Source: Ctena decussata
Lineage: Eukaryota > Mollusca > Bivalvia > Lucinida > Lucinidae
NCBI GenBank assembly: GCA_963989385.1
Contig: OZ022509.1
Coordinates: 54,727,431-54,791,430, forward strand
DNA length: 64,000 nt
Direction of reading: 5' to 3'
The stretch's first letter is position 1; each line of letters starts with the position of its first letter. Under the pieces are notes generated by a model. That model ran no database searches and was not told the DNA's origin. It worked only from the letters and a program-made list of their open reading frames with translations. A program made the position numbers and the translations under genes. Below are positions 43,046-54,748 of this stretch, in pieces.

Positions 43046-44035
43046 TCCTTGTGGGCTGTAGCATATCTAACTGACTTTGTGGTGAACAATATTGTTTTAG
43101 CCTGTCAGAAATACAAGTATTTATTTTAGAGACTGGTGAGCTTATCGTAGATTAATGTTACCATCCCCACAACTTATTGTACTCAAGGCATAGGAGTACC
43201 ACATTAGGCCTATTAAATGCCCCAGTGTGTTACATTTTATGAAAGCGGCATTATTTAGAGCATAAACAGAAGTAAATCAGCTACTCCCCAAATACTTGTA
43301 ATAAACAATATTAAGGTGAGCATGCAGGCATACTTTCAGATGAAGAGATTCTACTATTTTCCTTTTTTGTTTCCCTTCTTAAAGGGGTCAGCTCTTAAAG
43401 GAAAGAATTTGCTCCTGTAGGAGCAAATTCTTTCTTTGAAGAGTGGACCTCATTTGAAGAGCTTTGTCCTCCAGAGAAGCAAACAGGAATTCATGTAGAG
43501 TTCCCCTTTGTAAAACTAATGGAAAATGTGAAGGTTAGCAAGTCAGTATAACATTATTTCTTGAAAAGAGGCAGGGGCCTTTATTAGAGCTGGGGCATAT
43601 ATTGGGATTAATACAGTATATCAAGGGGTATGTAGTTTAAGTCTTTCCATCCATTACTTATTTTTCCATCTTTTAACATTACATGAAAAGTTTTGTATAA
43701 TGTTTGCATATTGCTTCATTAGATATTGACACTGGCCTGGCTATATGAGCCCCTGCTCATTTTTCTCTAGTTTACCTTTAGTCAGATTGTTTCAACTGTT
43801 ACTGTAGTAATGCTGACTGTTGGGACAGATAGGGCTGTGCAAACAGTGCACACCCAGATCAGACTGCTCCTGCCTGAAGGAGCAGTATGATCAAAGTGTA
43901 CACTCTTCGCCATTCTATCTGCATCTTTAAATCACTTTACTGCATTGAAAAATCAAACTTTTCTGTTTCTAGTAAAATTATGATAATTATTTTAGATATT
44001 GCAATTTTTAGAATTTTTACGGTATGCATTTTATT
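43046..44035. repeat. Intron-like stretch with an AAGAATTTGCTC element and a hairpin
   Basis: 43310-43625 is a long AAGAATTTGCTC-family member with a perfect AAAGAATTTGCTCC / GGAGCAAATTCTTT hairpin. 43838-43915 is the palindrome GCAAACAGTGCACACC ... GACTGCTCCTGCCTGAAGGA GCAGTA. The rest is unassigned. Confidence 0.65.
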
Positions 44036-45102
44036 AGCTCACCTGTCAAGGTGAGCCTATAGTATAGCCATGGTCCGTCGTCCGTCGTCGTAGTCGTTCA
44101 CACTTGTAAACATATTCTCCTCAGAAACCGCTGGGCCAATTGAAGCCAAATTTCATATGGAGCCTTAACAGGATGGGGGAACAAAAGTTTATATATTTGG
44201 CCGAGATCACATGACCAAGATGGCTGCCATGCCCATATATGGTAAAAACCTTAAAAAATCTTCCTCTCCAGAACCAATAGGCAGATTGCCTTGAAACTTG
44301 ATATGCAGCATCTTGGACTCTAGTACTACAAAGTTCATATAAATGATGACCCTGGGTTGACCTTGACTTATTTTATGGCAAGGTCAGATTTGGTCCCTTA
44401 GGCTTTTGAATGGCAAAAACTGAAACAGTGCCTTTTTCTGTGGCTATTGTGCTCTGTGACATGGAAATGCAGTCAACTTCAACCCCTATGAATACTAGAG
44501 GTCAAGCTCATCTTGACCAAAGGTCATTTGTTCATTGTGTGTCAATATTTTCAAACATCTTCTCCTCAGAAACCATTGAGCCAATTGGAGCCAAATTTCA
44601 TATAGAGACTTAACAGGATGGGGGAATGAAAGTTTATATATTTGGCCCAGGTCACATGACCAAGATGGCCACCATGCCCATATATGGTAAAAACCTTAAA
44701 AAAACCTTCTTCTCCAGAACCACTGGGCGGATTGCCTTGAAACTTGGTATGTAGCATCTTGGCCTATTTTACCGCAAGGTCAAATTTGACCCCTTAGGCT
44801 TTTGGATGGGAAAAGCTGAAAAAGTGCATTTTTTGTTGCTATAGTGCTCTGTGATATGGAAATGCAGACAACTTGTACCCCTAGGAATTCTAGGGTTCAA
44901 GGTCATTTAGTGACCTTGGCTAAAGGTCATTTGTCTGTAATGTGTCAACAATTTTTAAAGGACTTCTCCTCTGAAACTATTGGGCCAATTTAAATGAAAT
45001 TTCATATGCAGCCTTCAGGCAAAGCGGGAAACAAAGTTTATATATTTGGTCCAGGTCACATCACCAAGATGGCCACCATGGCCATATATGGCAAAAACCC
45101 TG

Positions 45103-45136
<34 letters not shown>

Positions 45137-45241
45137 GCCTTGAAACTTGGTTTGTAGCATCTGGGACTGTAGTACTACCAATTTTATATAAATTGAGCAT
45201 AAACTGACAGGTGAGCGATCGTTGCCCTTGGGCTACTTGTT
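44036..45241 (+). mobile_element. AGCTCACCTG element with internal tandem repeats (copy 3)
   Basis: It begins AGCTCACCTGTCAAGGTGAGCC and ends ACAGGTGAGCGATCG, TTGCCCTTGGGC, TACTTGTT. Two and a half internal units (about 44100, 44555, 44955) carry CCATATATGGTAAAAACC and ATCACATGACCAAGATGG. It is closely related to 51757-54692. Confidence 0.75.
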
Positions 45242-45349
45242 TTTAGTATTGCTTGGTATGGAACCGCAAATGGTTCAAACAGTGTGACAAGGCCTATTTC
45301 TATAGTGGGTCGTAGAATCCAGTTTATCAAGACCTTCTACTGTATACAA

Positions 45350-45550
45350 ACCTGGGGCCGTATTTATAAAATGACTTAAGTGGTTGCTATGCTGTTGCTA
45401 AGGCTGAATTTCTATGAAGGAGATTCCCTACAACAATGATTCAGGCTCTTCCTCCAGAGCAAATTTCATAGTTGTAGGGAATCTCCTTCATAAAAATTCA
45501 GCCTTAGCAACAGCATAGCAACCACTTAAGTTGTTTTATAATAAGACCCC
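45350..45550. repeat. Hairpin MITE, second copy of the 3095-3320 family
   Basis: GACTTAAGTGGTTGCTATGC ... GGAGATTCCCTACAAC and GTTGTAGGGAATCTCC ... GCATAGCAACCACTTAAG. Confidence 0.85.
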
Positions 45551-45574
45551 AGCAGTGCAACAGTTACCGTAAAT

Positions 45575-45807
45575 GAGCTGCAACAAAAGAAAACCAACAA
45601 AGTGGCATATTGTGCTCCATGCAAAGACTCAGATCAGCCTGATCAGAATCTTTGCTGTGCACTAAGTCTTACAGGGTAGCTTTGTGTCTAAGCTACCTCC
45701 ATGTCAACAGTGTAGACTCTGCTCAGACTGGGTAGTTGCACAGGCCTATCTGAGTCTTTTATGCTGGGTGCACATGTCACTTTGTTGGTTTTCTTGTGTC
45801 GTGGCTG
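45575..45807. mobile_element. Long-hairpin element, family c, copy 6
   Basis: GAGCTGCAACAAAAGAAAAC ... GTTTTCTTGTGTCGTGGCT; CAGATCAGCCTG interior with an internal deletion. Confidence 0.8.
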
Positions 45808-45832
45808 AAATGTGTTAAACATGTTAAAGGAT

Positions 45833-46040
45833 GGATGGATGGATCACTTGTAATTTTTCATCCTTTTCAACAGTACTTTAGTCATTGCAGGATGATTGGG
45901 GAAGGTGATTGTGAAAGGCTGTGGCAATAGAACCTGATTTATAATTGAATGGATTTCTTTCTAAAGCAGGAATTGAATCTGGGACTGCTAGTTCAGTAGA
46001 CCAATATTTAACTCACTGAGCTATTGCGGCTTCTTTATGT
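45833..46040 (-). mobile_element. tRNA-derived SINE, second family, copy 1
   Basis: On the minus strand the head reads GCCGCAATAGCTCAGTGAG ... CCCAGATTCAATTCCTGC, with A- and B-box-like motifs. The body includes GCCTTTCACAATCACCTTCC and ends AAAAGGATGAAAAATTAC. Copies are 47275-47478 (minus) and 63691-63870 (plus). A mollusc SINE family is likely; the exact family name is not assigned. Confidence 0.7.
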
Positions 46041-46080
46041 AAAAGAAAATAGCCATGCCATTTTGCTGCAGTTTTCCTTG

Positions 46081-46321
46081 ATACAGCCACGGCACAACAA
46101 AACCAACAAAGTGGCATGTGTCCCCAGCCAAGACTCATATCAGCCTGGGTATCAGCCAGTCTGATCAGAGTCTTCACTATGTGCTTCATTGGTACCAAAT
46201 GGTCTAAGCTACCTCCATGCTGACAGCGAAGACTCTGATCAGACAGGGCGGATGCCCAGGCTGATCTGAGTGTTCACTGGGTGCAGATGCCACTTGGCTG
46301 GTTTTGACATGTCGCGGCTCA
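46081..46321. mobile_element. Long-hairpin element, family c, copy 7
   Basis: CAGCCACGGCACAACAAAAC ... GTTTTGACATGTCGCGGCTC, sitting next to the SINE at 45833-46040. Confidence 0.85.
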
Positions 46322-47531
46322 GTTGATGTTGAAAGGGACCTGGTATGATTAGGGCCTTTCTTGGTCCCCCATTTTTCCAAAAACTGCAGTTTTTATCACT
46401 TATTGTCTGTGCATGTAGGTAGAAACAGCAACAGAAAATATGTTTGTCTTCTTTGTGAATTCTCAGAACTTTACATTTCCTGTTTTCCTGTTGCCTTCTA
46501 GAATTGCACATTCCTATGTATATAATTTTATGATTTTAGGATCGAAATAGACGTTTTGTAAATTGAGTTTTTTTTGGGTGTGTGAGTGTGTGGTGGTGGT
46601 GGGAAGATTGGGAAGGGGGAGCAAATATGGGCCTTACCATACCTCGTCCTTTCACGTTGAGCTCTGTATTTAATGCTACTAATGTAATAAGGTAATGAGA
46701 ACATTTTAGTGTGTGTTTATTGAAATAAATAAATTTATAGCTGTAAAGTCCCTTCTTCAGCTTGAAGTTGTCTTTTACCTTTGTGGGTCTAGAGGCTTCG
46801 TGACTTTCTAACCATACTATTTAAATGTTCTAACGAACTTACTTATATAACATGACATCTGAATGTATAACACCAAAAAGTAGCTGCAGTATTTCTGTCA
46901 TATACTGTCAAAAATCTGACATAATTATGAGAACTTTCTTCTCATTGGATGACATCTTGTTTTATGTTGCTGAAAACACTTTTTCATAATTTCCCTAAAC
47001 ATGAAATATGAAGAAAAAAAAAGCATTTTCATAATTTCACCTTTTTGCACCAAACACAAGTGTTTGTTGCAAAAAGGTGACAATATGAAAAAGTGCACTA
47101 GAATGGGGATTACAGAATTGAAAATTGTCTTATGGGGAGCTAAATAGTCGGTTTTATGGTCACAATGTGTCACTATAAAACAGAATAGTAACCAAAATTT
47201 GTGATCATAAAACAAACAATTTATCTTCCCAGATGACGACTTAGAGTACAGTTATCCCTAATTCACCTTTTCTCTCTTTGTTCAGGTTTTTATGGCTCTT
47301 TCAATAGTATTTCAGTCATTTTGAGCTGATGGAAGGGTGATAATGAAAGACTGTGTACAATGGAGACCTGTGTACAACCTTCTTTACTGGTTAGAAAAAA
47401 TCTGCCTGCAGCAGGTTTCAACCAGACCGCCAGCTTAGCAGGCTAGTTCTGAGCCACTGCAGGTCCAGGCTTCTCATTACCAGTATTTATGATGATCATG
47501 ATACTCTTACAGAGGTGAACAGGCACATTTC
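46322..47531. repeat. Unassigned sequence, diverged family-d element and minus-strand SINE
   Basis: 46322-47049 has no supported feature apart from AATAAATAAA near 46730. 47050-47260 is a diverged family-d element (GTCTTATGGGGAGCTAAA ... TTTATCTTCCCAGATGACGA). 47275-47478 is a minus-strand SINE whose head contains GCAGTGGCTCAGAACTAGCC and the B-box-like GGTTGAAACC. Confidence 0.6.
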
Positions 47532-47740
47532 AACCCGTAATGCGCCAAAAAGCAGACGACAAAATTTACGTCTGCAGAATTTCAAAAAATGTTTCGTCCA
47601 AGCAATATCATATTGAGAATTCAAACACTAGAGGGCAAACAGTGTAGATTCAGATGAGGTGGCTCATTTTGAGCCACCTCATCTGGATCTACACTGTTTG
47701 CCAATTCAACAATTTTAATTTTTGGCGCTTTAAGGGTTAA
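47532..47740. mobile_element. GATCCAGATGAG hairpin element, best-preserved copy
   Basis: The left end CAACCCGTAATGCGCCAAAA matches the inverted right end TTTTTGGCGCTTTAAGGG TTAA. The centre is GATGAGGTGGCTCA / TGAGCCACCTCATC. The intended termini look like TTAACCCTTAA, which also resembles a TTAA-targeting non-autonomous element. Confidence 0.8.
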
Positions 47741-48050
47741 GGGGAAGCAACTCTGTCATTTTAATATTTTCATCCTGTTTCAATGGGGGTGGGAGAGGTG
47801 GGGATTAAACTCTTTTAAGAAAGTATTTGCTGCTGTTGGAACAAATTCTTTCCTTTAAGAGTTAAGAAATAGCTCACTCTTAGTCTAGAGAAGATCTACA
47901 ACCTGGGTCCATTTTAACCTGTGACCTTTGAAAAAACCAAGCCCACAGCTTTAAGTTCCTACTTGACCAACATGATTACACCAAGGACAAAAAAGCCATA
48001 TTATATATATACAAACTTTTTCTAATTCAAATTTTCGTTGTTTATTCCAG

Positions 48051-48277
48051 CTGTAAATCCATCTGATGCTCAACAGAACTTCTTACAAACAAGAAAGCCA
48101 CCACTCACATGTGCCATGTGTGGAATGCTGTGCGTATCAAGAGTATATCTAGAGAGACATTACAGAGTACATACTGGAGAGAAACCGTACAAGTGTTCTG
48201 TATGCGGAAAACTTTTCTCACAGATGGGGAGCCTGAACAGACATATTAGATCATCTCAACATGGAAATCTAGAATAG
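48051..48277 (+). CDS. Zinc-finger terminal exon 9 (two C2H2 fingers)
   Basis: Probable alternative terminal exon. The acceptor TTTTCGTTGTTTATTCCAG ends at 48050; CT completes a split codon, then GTA AAT CCA TCT ... runs to the TAG at 48275-48277. There is no sensible start codon before the fingers. Finger 1 is CAMC-x12-H-x3-H with Cys replacing the core Phe (GMLCVSRV). The linker is TGEKPYK. Finger 2 is CSVC-x12-H-x5-H with helix SQMGSLNRH and a widened His-His spacing (IRSSQ), an allowed but less common C2H2 variant. AATAAA lies at 48465-48470. It is paralogous to the broken copy at 49291-49515; the same family donated the third finger of exon 57719. Confidence 0.9.
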
Positions 48278-48324
48278 ACTCACTTTTCAGGGGGATTACA
48301 GCTTTAGCTGAGGTATATAGCTAT

Positions 48325-48620
48325 GCTACCATGGTTGGACCACTATTTTAATTGTTGAGAGAGCTTAAACACGGAAGTAATACCAGTTTGGCTACCTGTG
48401 CTTTCGACCGAGTCTGTACTATACAAAGTGGCTTTTGACAGAGAATATGATTGTAAGCATTACCAATAAAGGTAAATGGTACTATTGTTAATGGCTGTTG
48501 ACCGAGCTGATACTGCTGTCAGTTGTCTCAGTCGACAGCCCTTGTGCATGTATGGTAATTGATTTACTTGGCCGAAAGCACAGGTAGGGAAATTGGTATT
48601 ACCACCATGTTAAGAGCAAT
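48325..48620. repeat. Inverted-repeat element downstream of exon 9
   Basis: AATACCAGTTTGGCTACCTG TGCTTTCG (about 48380) returns as CGAAAGCACAGGTAGG ... TTGGTATTACC (about 48572-48604). An inner hairpin GCTGTTGACCGAG / TCAGTCGACAGC lies near 48492-48540. Confidence 0.7.
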
Positions 48621-49084
48621 AGTACAGTTAAGTTTGTCTTTAGGATTCACCCTAAGGGACACAGAAAAAACTGACCGCTTAAGACAGGTGACCCCTTAAT
48701 GCAGGCTCATTTTTTTGTTCTTATTTTGGTTTAAGGGACCCAAAAATGTTGCTGAAGAAAGGTGACCTCATGATAGTGTAACTCTTTAAGACAGGTTTGA
48801 TTGTATTAGTTTCCATGGTAGGTGAATCCCTTTTACAATGGGTGCTACTCTTAAAGGAAAGAATTTGCGCTCAGGGAGAGCAAATTCTTTTCTTTAAGAA
48901 TAGCACCCTGCGAGAGAAGGGAGATAAATACTGGTAGTTCCAGATGAGAATAATCTCCCTATATTGGTTTATCCATGCACCTTAAGAGATAAGTATTTGA
49001 TGGCAGTAACAAGACAAATTATGTTACTTCTCCATAGACATGTGTTTTGTGATCCCTCATTAGACTGATAATCAATCCATCTAT

Positions 49085-49230
49085 GCGTAGGTTGCTGGCG
49101 AAAGTATGTGACTTAGTACTGGTTAACCGCTTAGGAGGTCTAAGTCTGCCCAGGAATAGTGTGGTTAGGGTAACTGACTGTCCCGACATGACCATAGCTG
49201 TTTACCGTGGACGTAAAACAATAACACAAC
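49085..49230 (+). mobile_element. SINE body fragment
   Basis: GCTGGCGAAAGTATGTG ... GTACTGGTTAACCGCTTAGG ... CTGTCCCGACATGACC ... ACGTAAAACAA, matching the 7652-7922 SINE without its tRNA-like head. It lies 60 bp upstream of the broken exon 10. Confidence 0.8.
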
Positions 49231-49290
49231 ACTAACAACGTATTTAGGATTTTGTGTGTATCAAGAATAATATCTGAAGGGATGTAACAG

Positions 49291-49515
<225 letters not shown>

Positions 49516-50285
49516 ACTTACTATGCACAGGATTTTAGAATAGACAGACTGCAGAGGATTGTAGAATAGACAGACTTTGCAGAGGATTGTAGAATAGACA
49601 GATATTGCAGAGGATTGTAGAATGTTGTAGAATGGACTGACTTTGCAGAGGCTGTAGAATAGACAGACTTTAGAAGATTTTAGAAAGGGCTGACTTTGCA
49701 GAGGATTGTAGAATAGACAGACTTTGCAGAGGTTGTAGAATAAACAGACTTTGCAGAGGATTGTAGAATAGACAGGCTTTGCAGAGGGTTGTAGAATAGA
49801 CAGGCTTTACTTTATAAAGGATTGTAGAATAAAGAGACTTTGCAGAAGGGTATAGAAAAGGCTGACTTCACAAAGGCTTGTAGAGTACATTGACTTTGCA
49901 GAGGTTATAGAATAGACAGACTTTGCAGAAGAGACTTTGCAGAAGATTTTGGAAAAGGCTGGCTTCACAAAGGCTTGTAGAATACACTGACTATGCAGAG
50001 GTTGTAGAATAGACGGACTTTGCAGAAGAGACTTTGCAGAAGATTTTGGAAAGGCTGGCTTCACAGAGGCTTGTAGAATACACTGAATTTGCAGAGGTTG
50101 TAGAATAGACAGACTTTGCAGAAGATTGTAGAAAAGGCTGACTTAGCAGAGGATTATAGAATAGACTGACTCTGCAGAGGTTGTAGAATAGACAGACTTT
50201 GCAGAGGATTGTAGGATAAATGGACCTTGCAGAGAATTGTAAAATAGGTTTACTTTGTAGAAGATTGTAGGATAGACAGACTTTG
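49516..50285 (+). repeat. ~28-bp minisatellite derived from exon 10 3' flank
   Basis: About 25 variable units of GATTGTAGAATAGACAGACT TTGCAGAG, starting right after the exon 10 stop. Exon 9's own flank (GAATAGACTCACTTTTCAGG) resembles a unit, so the array probably grew from the 3' flank of this exon family. Minus-strand ORFs through it are repeat artefacts. Confidence 0.85.
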
Positions 50286-50369
50286 CAATGTCAGCACACA
50301 AGCTCTTAACTGTCTTGACATGGTTTTTAGATACAAATTGATTTAATTTGACTGGAAACACCTTCATGG

Positions 50370-51240
50370 TATAATGCCATTTTTTTTCAAGGGAGACAAT
50401 TTTCCAGCTTTAGAAATGTCAATGACTGCCATATAAGAAGAAACCTCCACTCAAAGCAGGTCAGTTCTTAAAGAAAAGAATTTCTAATATGTGTTGTTGT
50501 ACACTGAGAATGTAGGCAGAGTTGCTTACACTGTCAGATTGTGAGCAAAGCTGCTGACTCTGAAACTGTATCCATTCACTCACATTCACCTTGGAATTTA
50601 GCACCTAGTCAGCACTCTCTGGCCTTCGAATTCTGAGTATGATATAGCTTGAATAAAACATTTTTTGAAGTTTTATAGACGTAAATTTTGTCACATGCTA
50701 TTTTGTGCTTTGAGCAGGGCTGTGGAAATACCATGCTCGACTTGCCCTACTTGTCCCATTTCACTCAGGACAAGTAAGAAATTTTAATGTACTTGCCCTG
50801 GGACAACTTTGAAAAAAGTATAATTATGGTTTCCTTTTCAATTACAACAACAAGATTTTTGTGTGAAATACTTAGGCAAACAGTGTGGACCCTGATCAGA
50901 CTGCTTCTGATCAGGGTCCACACTGTTTGCAGGAGCAGTCTGATCAGGGTCCACACTGTTTGCCATTCCAATTTGTACAGTTACCTATGTAGAATGAGGA
51001 AAAAGATTTTTGATTTTTTTTTCGGAAGATGCCTGTATTCAATTTTAAGGCTTTGAGGCTATATCTAAAATGAGAGATTAAAATTGTCGTAATAATAATG
51101 AGATAAGTGTTTATGACTGAATAATCCTTAAAATAATGCAAGCATCATATTTGCGGTTTTGGACAAGTAATTTTTTGCTGGACAAGTGGTGTTTGACTAG
51201 ACAAGTAAGAGATTTTTCTATTTCCACAGGCCGTCTTTGA
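50370..51240. repeat. Repeat cluster with a double hairpin
   Basis: 50370-50600 is an AAGAATTTGCTC-type remnant. 50876-50965 contains GCAAACAGTGTGGACCCTGA TCAGACTGC, its reverse complement, and a second copy of the right arm. 50700-51235 is bounded by GGAAATACCATGCTCGACTTG and AGATTTTTCTATTTCC with repeated GGACAAGTAA motifs, suggesting a nested insertion. Confidence 0.6.
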
Positions 51241-51378
51241 TGGTCAGATTAACATTTTTTATTGCAAAGGATTACGTGGTTTGGTAGGCAGGTATCTACA
51301 CATGAGTGGCTGATAATGACAGGTACAGGGAAAGGAGGCATCACTTGTGTCTTAGAGACACAATATTCTTTTATTCAG

Positions 51379-51540
51379 AGGAGCGGCAGTAGTATAGTGG
51401 ATAACACGCTGGACTACCAATCCAGGGATTGCAAGATCGATCCCCTGCTTCTCCGGGTGAGACTTTAAACTAAGGTCCCATCTCTGTATGACCTGGTTGT
51501 TTGTGGGACATTAAACCCGAGTTCACTCACTCACTCTTTT
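51379..51540 (+). mobile_element. tRNA-derived SINE, third family, copy 1
   Basis: The head GGCAGTAGTATAGTGGATAA CACGCTGGACTACCAATCCAG has a well-paired anticodon-like stem (CTGGA / TCCAG) with loop CTACCAA (ACC, Gly-like), then a degenerate B box (AGATCGATCC). The body GAGACTTTAAACTAAGGTCCC ... GACATTAAACCCGAG ends in a (TCAC)n tail. The minus-strand copy is 60266-60428. The extended body and tail argue against a functional tRNA gene. Confidence 0.8.
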
Positions 51541-51756
51541 GTTCAGATTTTCTAGTTTTGTTTAGAAACACTTGTGACCTAATTGTTTTTGCCATGATGG
51601 TCAGTCTATTGATGTAAATAAAGATACAGTCAGTCTTCTGTTGTTGTTTGTTCATTTTGCTTTGGGGTTTTTTCTGCCCATTTATATAACTTAATGATGT
51701 GCTGTCTACATTTAGATTCAAAGCTACATGCTTTACCTCAGTTATTCAGTTTTATT

Positions 51757-54692
51757 AGCTCACCTGTCAAGGTGAGCTTATAGTATAGACTTGGTCCGTC
51801 GTCCGTTGTCGTCGGCGTCGGCGTTGTCCACAATTTTAAACATCTTCTTCTCAGAAACCACTTGGTGGATTGAAGCCAAATTTCATATGGAGCCTTAACA
51901 GGATGGGGGAACGAAAGTTTATATATTTGGTCCAGGTCACATGACCAAGATGGCCGCCACGCCCATATATGGTAAAAACCCTTCAAAAATCTTCTTCTCC
52001 AGAACCAAAAGGCCTATGACCTTGAAACTTGGTATGTAGCATCGGGCATGCGGGCCCATCATAATTTATATAAATCATGACCTTGTGATGACCTTGACCT
52101 AATTTATGACATGGTCAACTTTGGTACGTTAGGCTTTTATATGGGAAAACGCTTAAACAGTGGATTTCTCAGAAACTATTTAAGTCTAAGGTACAATACT
52201 TTGTATACATGGTCGACTAAATGACCAGATGAAGATATTATGTCACTAAAGGTCAAGGTCATTCCGTCGGACCATCCTTCGTCAAGATTTTCAAACATCT
52301 TCTCCTCTGAAACCACTGGGCCGATTGAAGCCAAATTTCATATGGAGTCTCAGTGGGATGGGGGAACGAAAGTTTATACCCGGGGTCTGGGTCACATGAC
52401 CAAGATGGCCGCCATGCCCATATATGGTAAAAACCCTTCAAAAATCTTCTTCTCCAGAACCAAAAGGTCTATGACCTTGAAACTTGGTATGTAGCATTGG
52501 GCATGCGGGCCCATCAAAGTTTAAACAAATCATAACCTTGCGTTGACCTTGACCTAATTTACAACATGGTCAACTTTGGTATGTTAGGCTTTTATATTGG
52601 AAAACGCTTAAACAGTGGATTTCCCAGAAACTATTTAAGTCTAAGGTACAATACTTGGTATACATGGTTGACTAAATGACCAGATGAAGATATTATGTCA
52701 CTAAAGGTCAAGGTCATTTTGTCGGACCTTCCGTCGTCAAGATTTTCAAACATCTTCTCCTCTGAAACCACTAGGCCGATTTAAGCCAAATTTCATATGG
52801 AGTCTCAGTGGGATGGGGGAACGAAATTTTATACCCGGGGTCTGGGTCACATGACCAAGATGGCCACCATGCCCATATATGGTAAAAACCCTTATAAAAA
52901 CTTCTTCTCCAGAACCAAAAGGCCTATGACCTTGAAACTTGGTATGTAGCATTGGGCATGCGGGCCCATCATATTTTATACAAATCATGACCTTGTGTTG
53001 ACCTTGACCTAATTTACGGGATGGTCAACTTTGGTACGTTAGGCTTTTGTATGGGAAAACGCTTAAACAGTGGATTTCTCAGAAAGTATTTAAGTATTAG
53101 GTACAATACTTGGTACACATGGTTGACTAAATGACCAGATGAAGATATTATGTCACTAAAGGTCAAGGTCATTCTGTCGGACCATCAGTCGTCAAGATTT
53201 TCAAACATCTTCTCCTCTGAAACCACTGGGCCGATTGAAGCCAAATTTCATATGGAGTCTCAGTGGGATGGGGGAACAAAAGTTTGTACCCAGGGTCTGT
53301 GTCACATGACCAAGATGGCCACCATGCCCATATATGGTAAAAACCCTTCGAAAATCTTCTTCTCTAGAACCAAAAGGCCTATGACCTTGAAACTTGGTAT
53401 GTAGCATCGGGCATGCTGGCCCATCATAGTTTATACAAATGATGACCATGTGTTGACCTTGAATTAATTGACGACATGGTCAACTTTGGTATGTTAGGCT
53501 TTTATATGGGAAAACGCTTAAACAGTGGATTTCTCAGAAACTATTTAAGTCTTAGGTACAATACATGGTATATATGGTCAGCTAAATGACCAGATGAAGA
53601 TATTATGTCACTGAAAGGTCAAGGTCATTTTGTCGGGCTCTCCGTCATCAAGATTTTCAAAACATCTACTCCTCTGAAACCACTGGTCTGATTGAAGCCA
53701 AATTTCATATGAAGTCTAAGTGTGATCGGGGAATAAAAGTTTGTTCTTGGGGTCTTTTCCAAGATGGCTGCCATGCCCGTATATGGTAAAAACCCTTCAA
53801 AATCTTCTTCTCCAGAATCAAAAGGCGTATGACCTTGAAACTTGGTATGTAGCTTTGGGCACTCAAGCCCATCATAGTTTATACAAATGATCGTGCGTTG
53901 ACCTTGACCTAATTTATGACACTGTCAACTTTGCTACATTATGTAGGCTTTTATATGGGGAAAATGCTTAAACAGTGGATTTTTCAGAAACTATTTTATA
54001 TTAATAAGTCTAAGGTGCAATATTTGGTATATATGGTTGACTAAATGACCAGATGAAGATATTTTGTCGTTAAAGGTCAAGGTCATTCTTTGACTTTTGT
54101 ACAAGGTCATTGAGATTCTGTCACCCGTCAACATTTTCAAACATCTTCTCAGTGGCCACTAGGGTCAATTGAAGTCATATTTCATATGGAGCTTCACCGG
54201 CTTAAAGGAACCATAGTTAGTTCAGATGGTCTTGGTCACTTGACCAAGATGGCCACCATGCCCATATATGGTAAAAACTCTTCTAACGTCTTTTTCTCGA
54301 GAATCGAAAGGCCTATAACCTTGAAACTTGGTACTGGTATGTAACATTGGGCACTCAGGCCCATCATAGTTTATACAAATGATTACTGTGTTTCATATAT
54401 TATGGAGCTTTAATACTGGGTCAAAAGAATCAAAGTTTGTTCAGATGGTCATGGTCGTATGAACATGGTGGCCGCCACACCCATTTATGATAAAAACCCT
54501 TCAGAAATCTTTGTCCAGAAACAAAGGCCCAGTGACCTTGTGGCTTGGTATATAGAATTGGGACTCAACATTAATCCCCAAGGGAGGGGGGTTATCTGCC
54601 CCTGCCCTGGTGCTATATACATGTATAAAAGCATTAAAATATATACCAGGACCAAGTGCCAGGTGAGCTACAGGACCATTGGTCCTCTTGTT
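51757..54692 (+). mobile_element. AGCTCACCTG element with internal tandem repeats (copy 4, largest)
   Basis: It begins AGCTCACCTGTCAAGGTGAGC and ends AGGTGAGCTACAGGACC-ATT-GGTCC-TCTTGTTT. Six or so internal units of about 455 bp (near 51830, 52280, 52735, 53190, 53645, 54120) carry TTTCATATGGAGTCTCAGTG, CACATGACCAAGATGGCCGC and CCATATATGGTAAAAACC. Some frames stay open for 80 codons on both strands because the unit repeats; they are not genes. Confidence 0.8.
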
Positions 54693-54748
54693 TAAATATT
54701 TATGCTCAAGTTTATTTCAATATCTCTGTACTTAAGTTATTCATTTTT

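Noticed and set aside
51379..51450. tRNA-Gly-like gene
   Set aside because: Good anticodon-like arm but a degenerate B box, attached SINE body and (TCAC)n tail, with a second dispersed copy at 60266: a SINE head rather than a tRNA gene.
52240..53449. Several 80-84-codon ORFs on both strands, repeated about every 455 bp
   Set aside because: They reproduce the internal unit of the 51757-54692 element; stops and shifts vary between units and no domain is recognisable.
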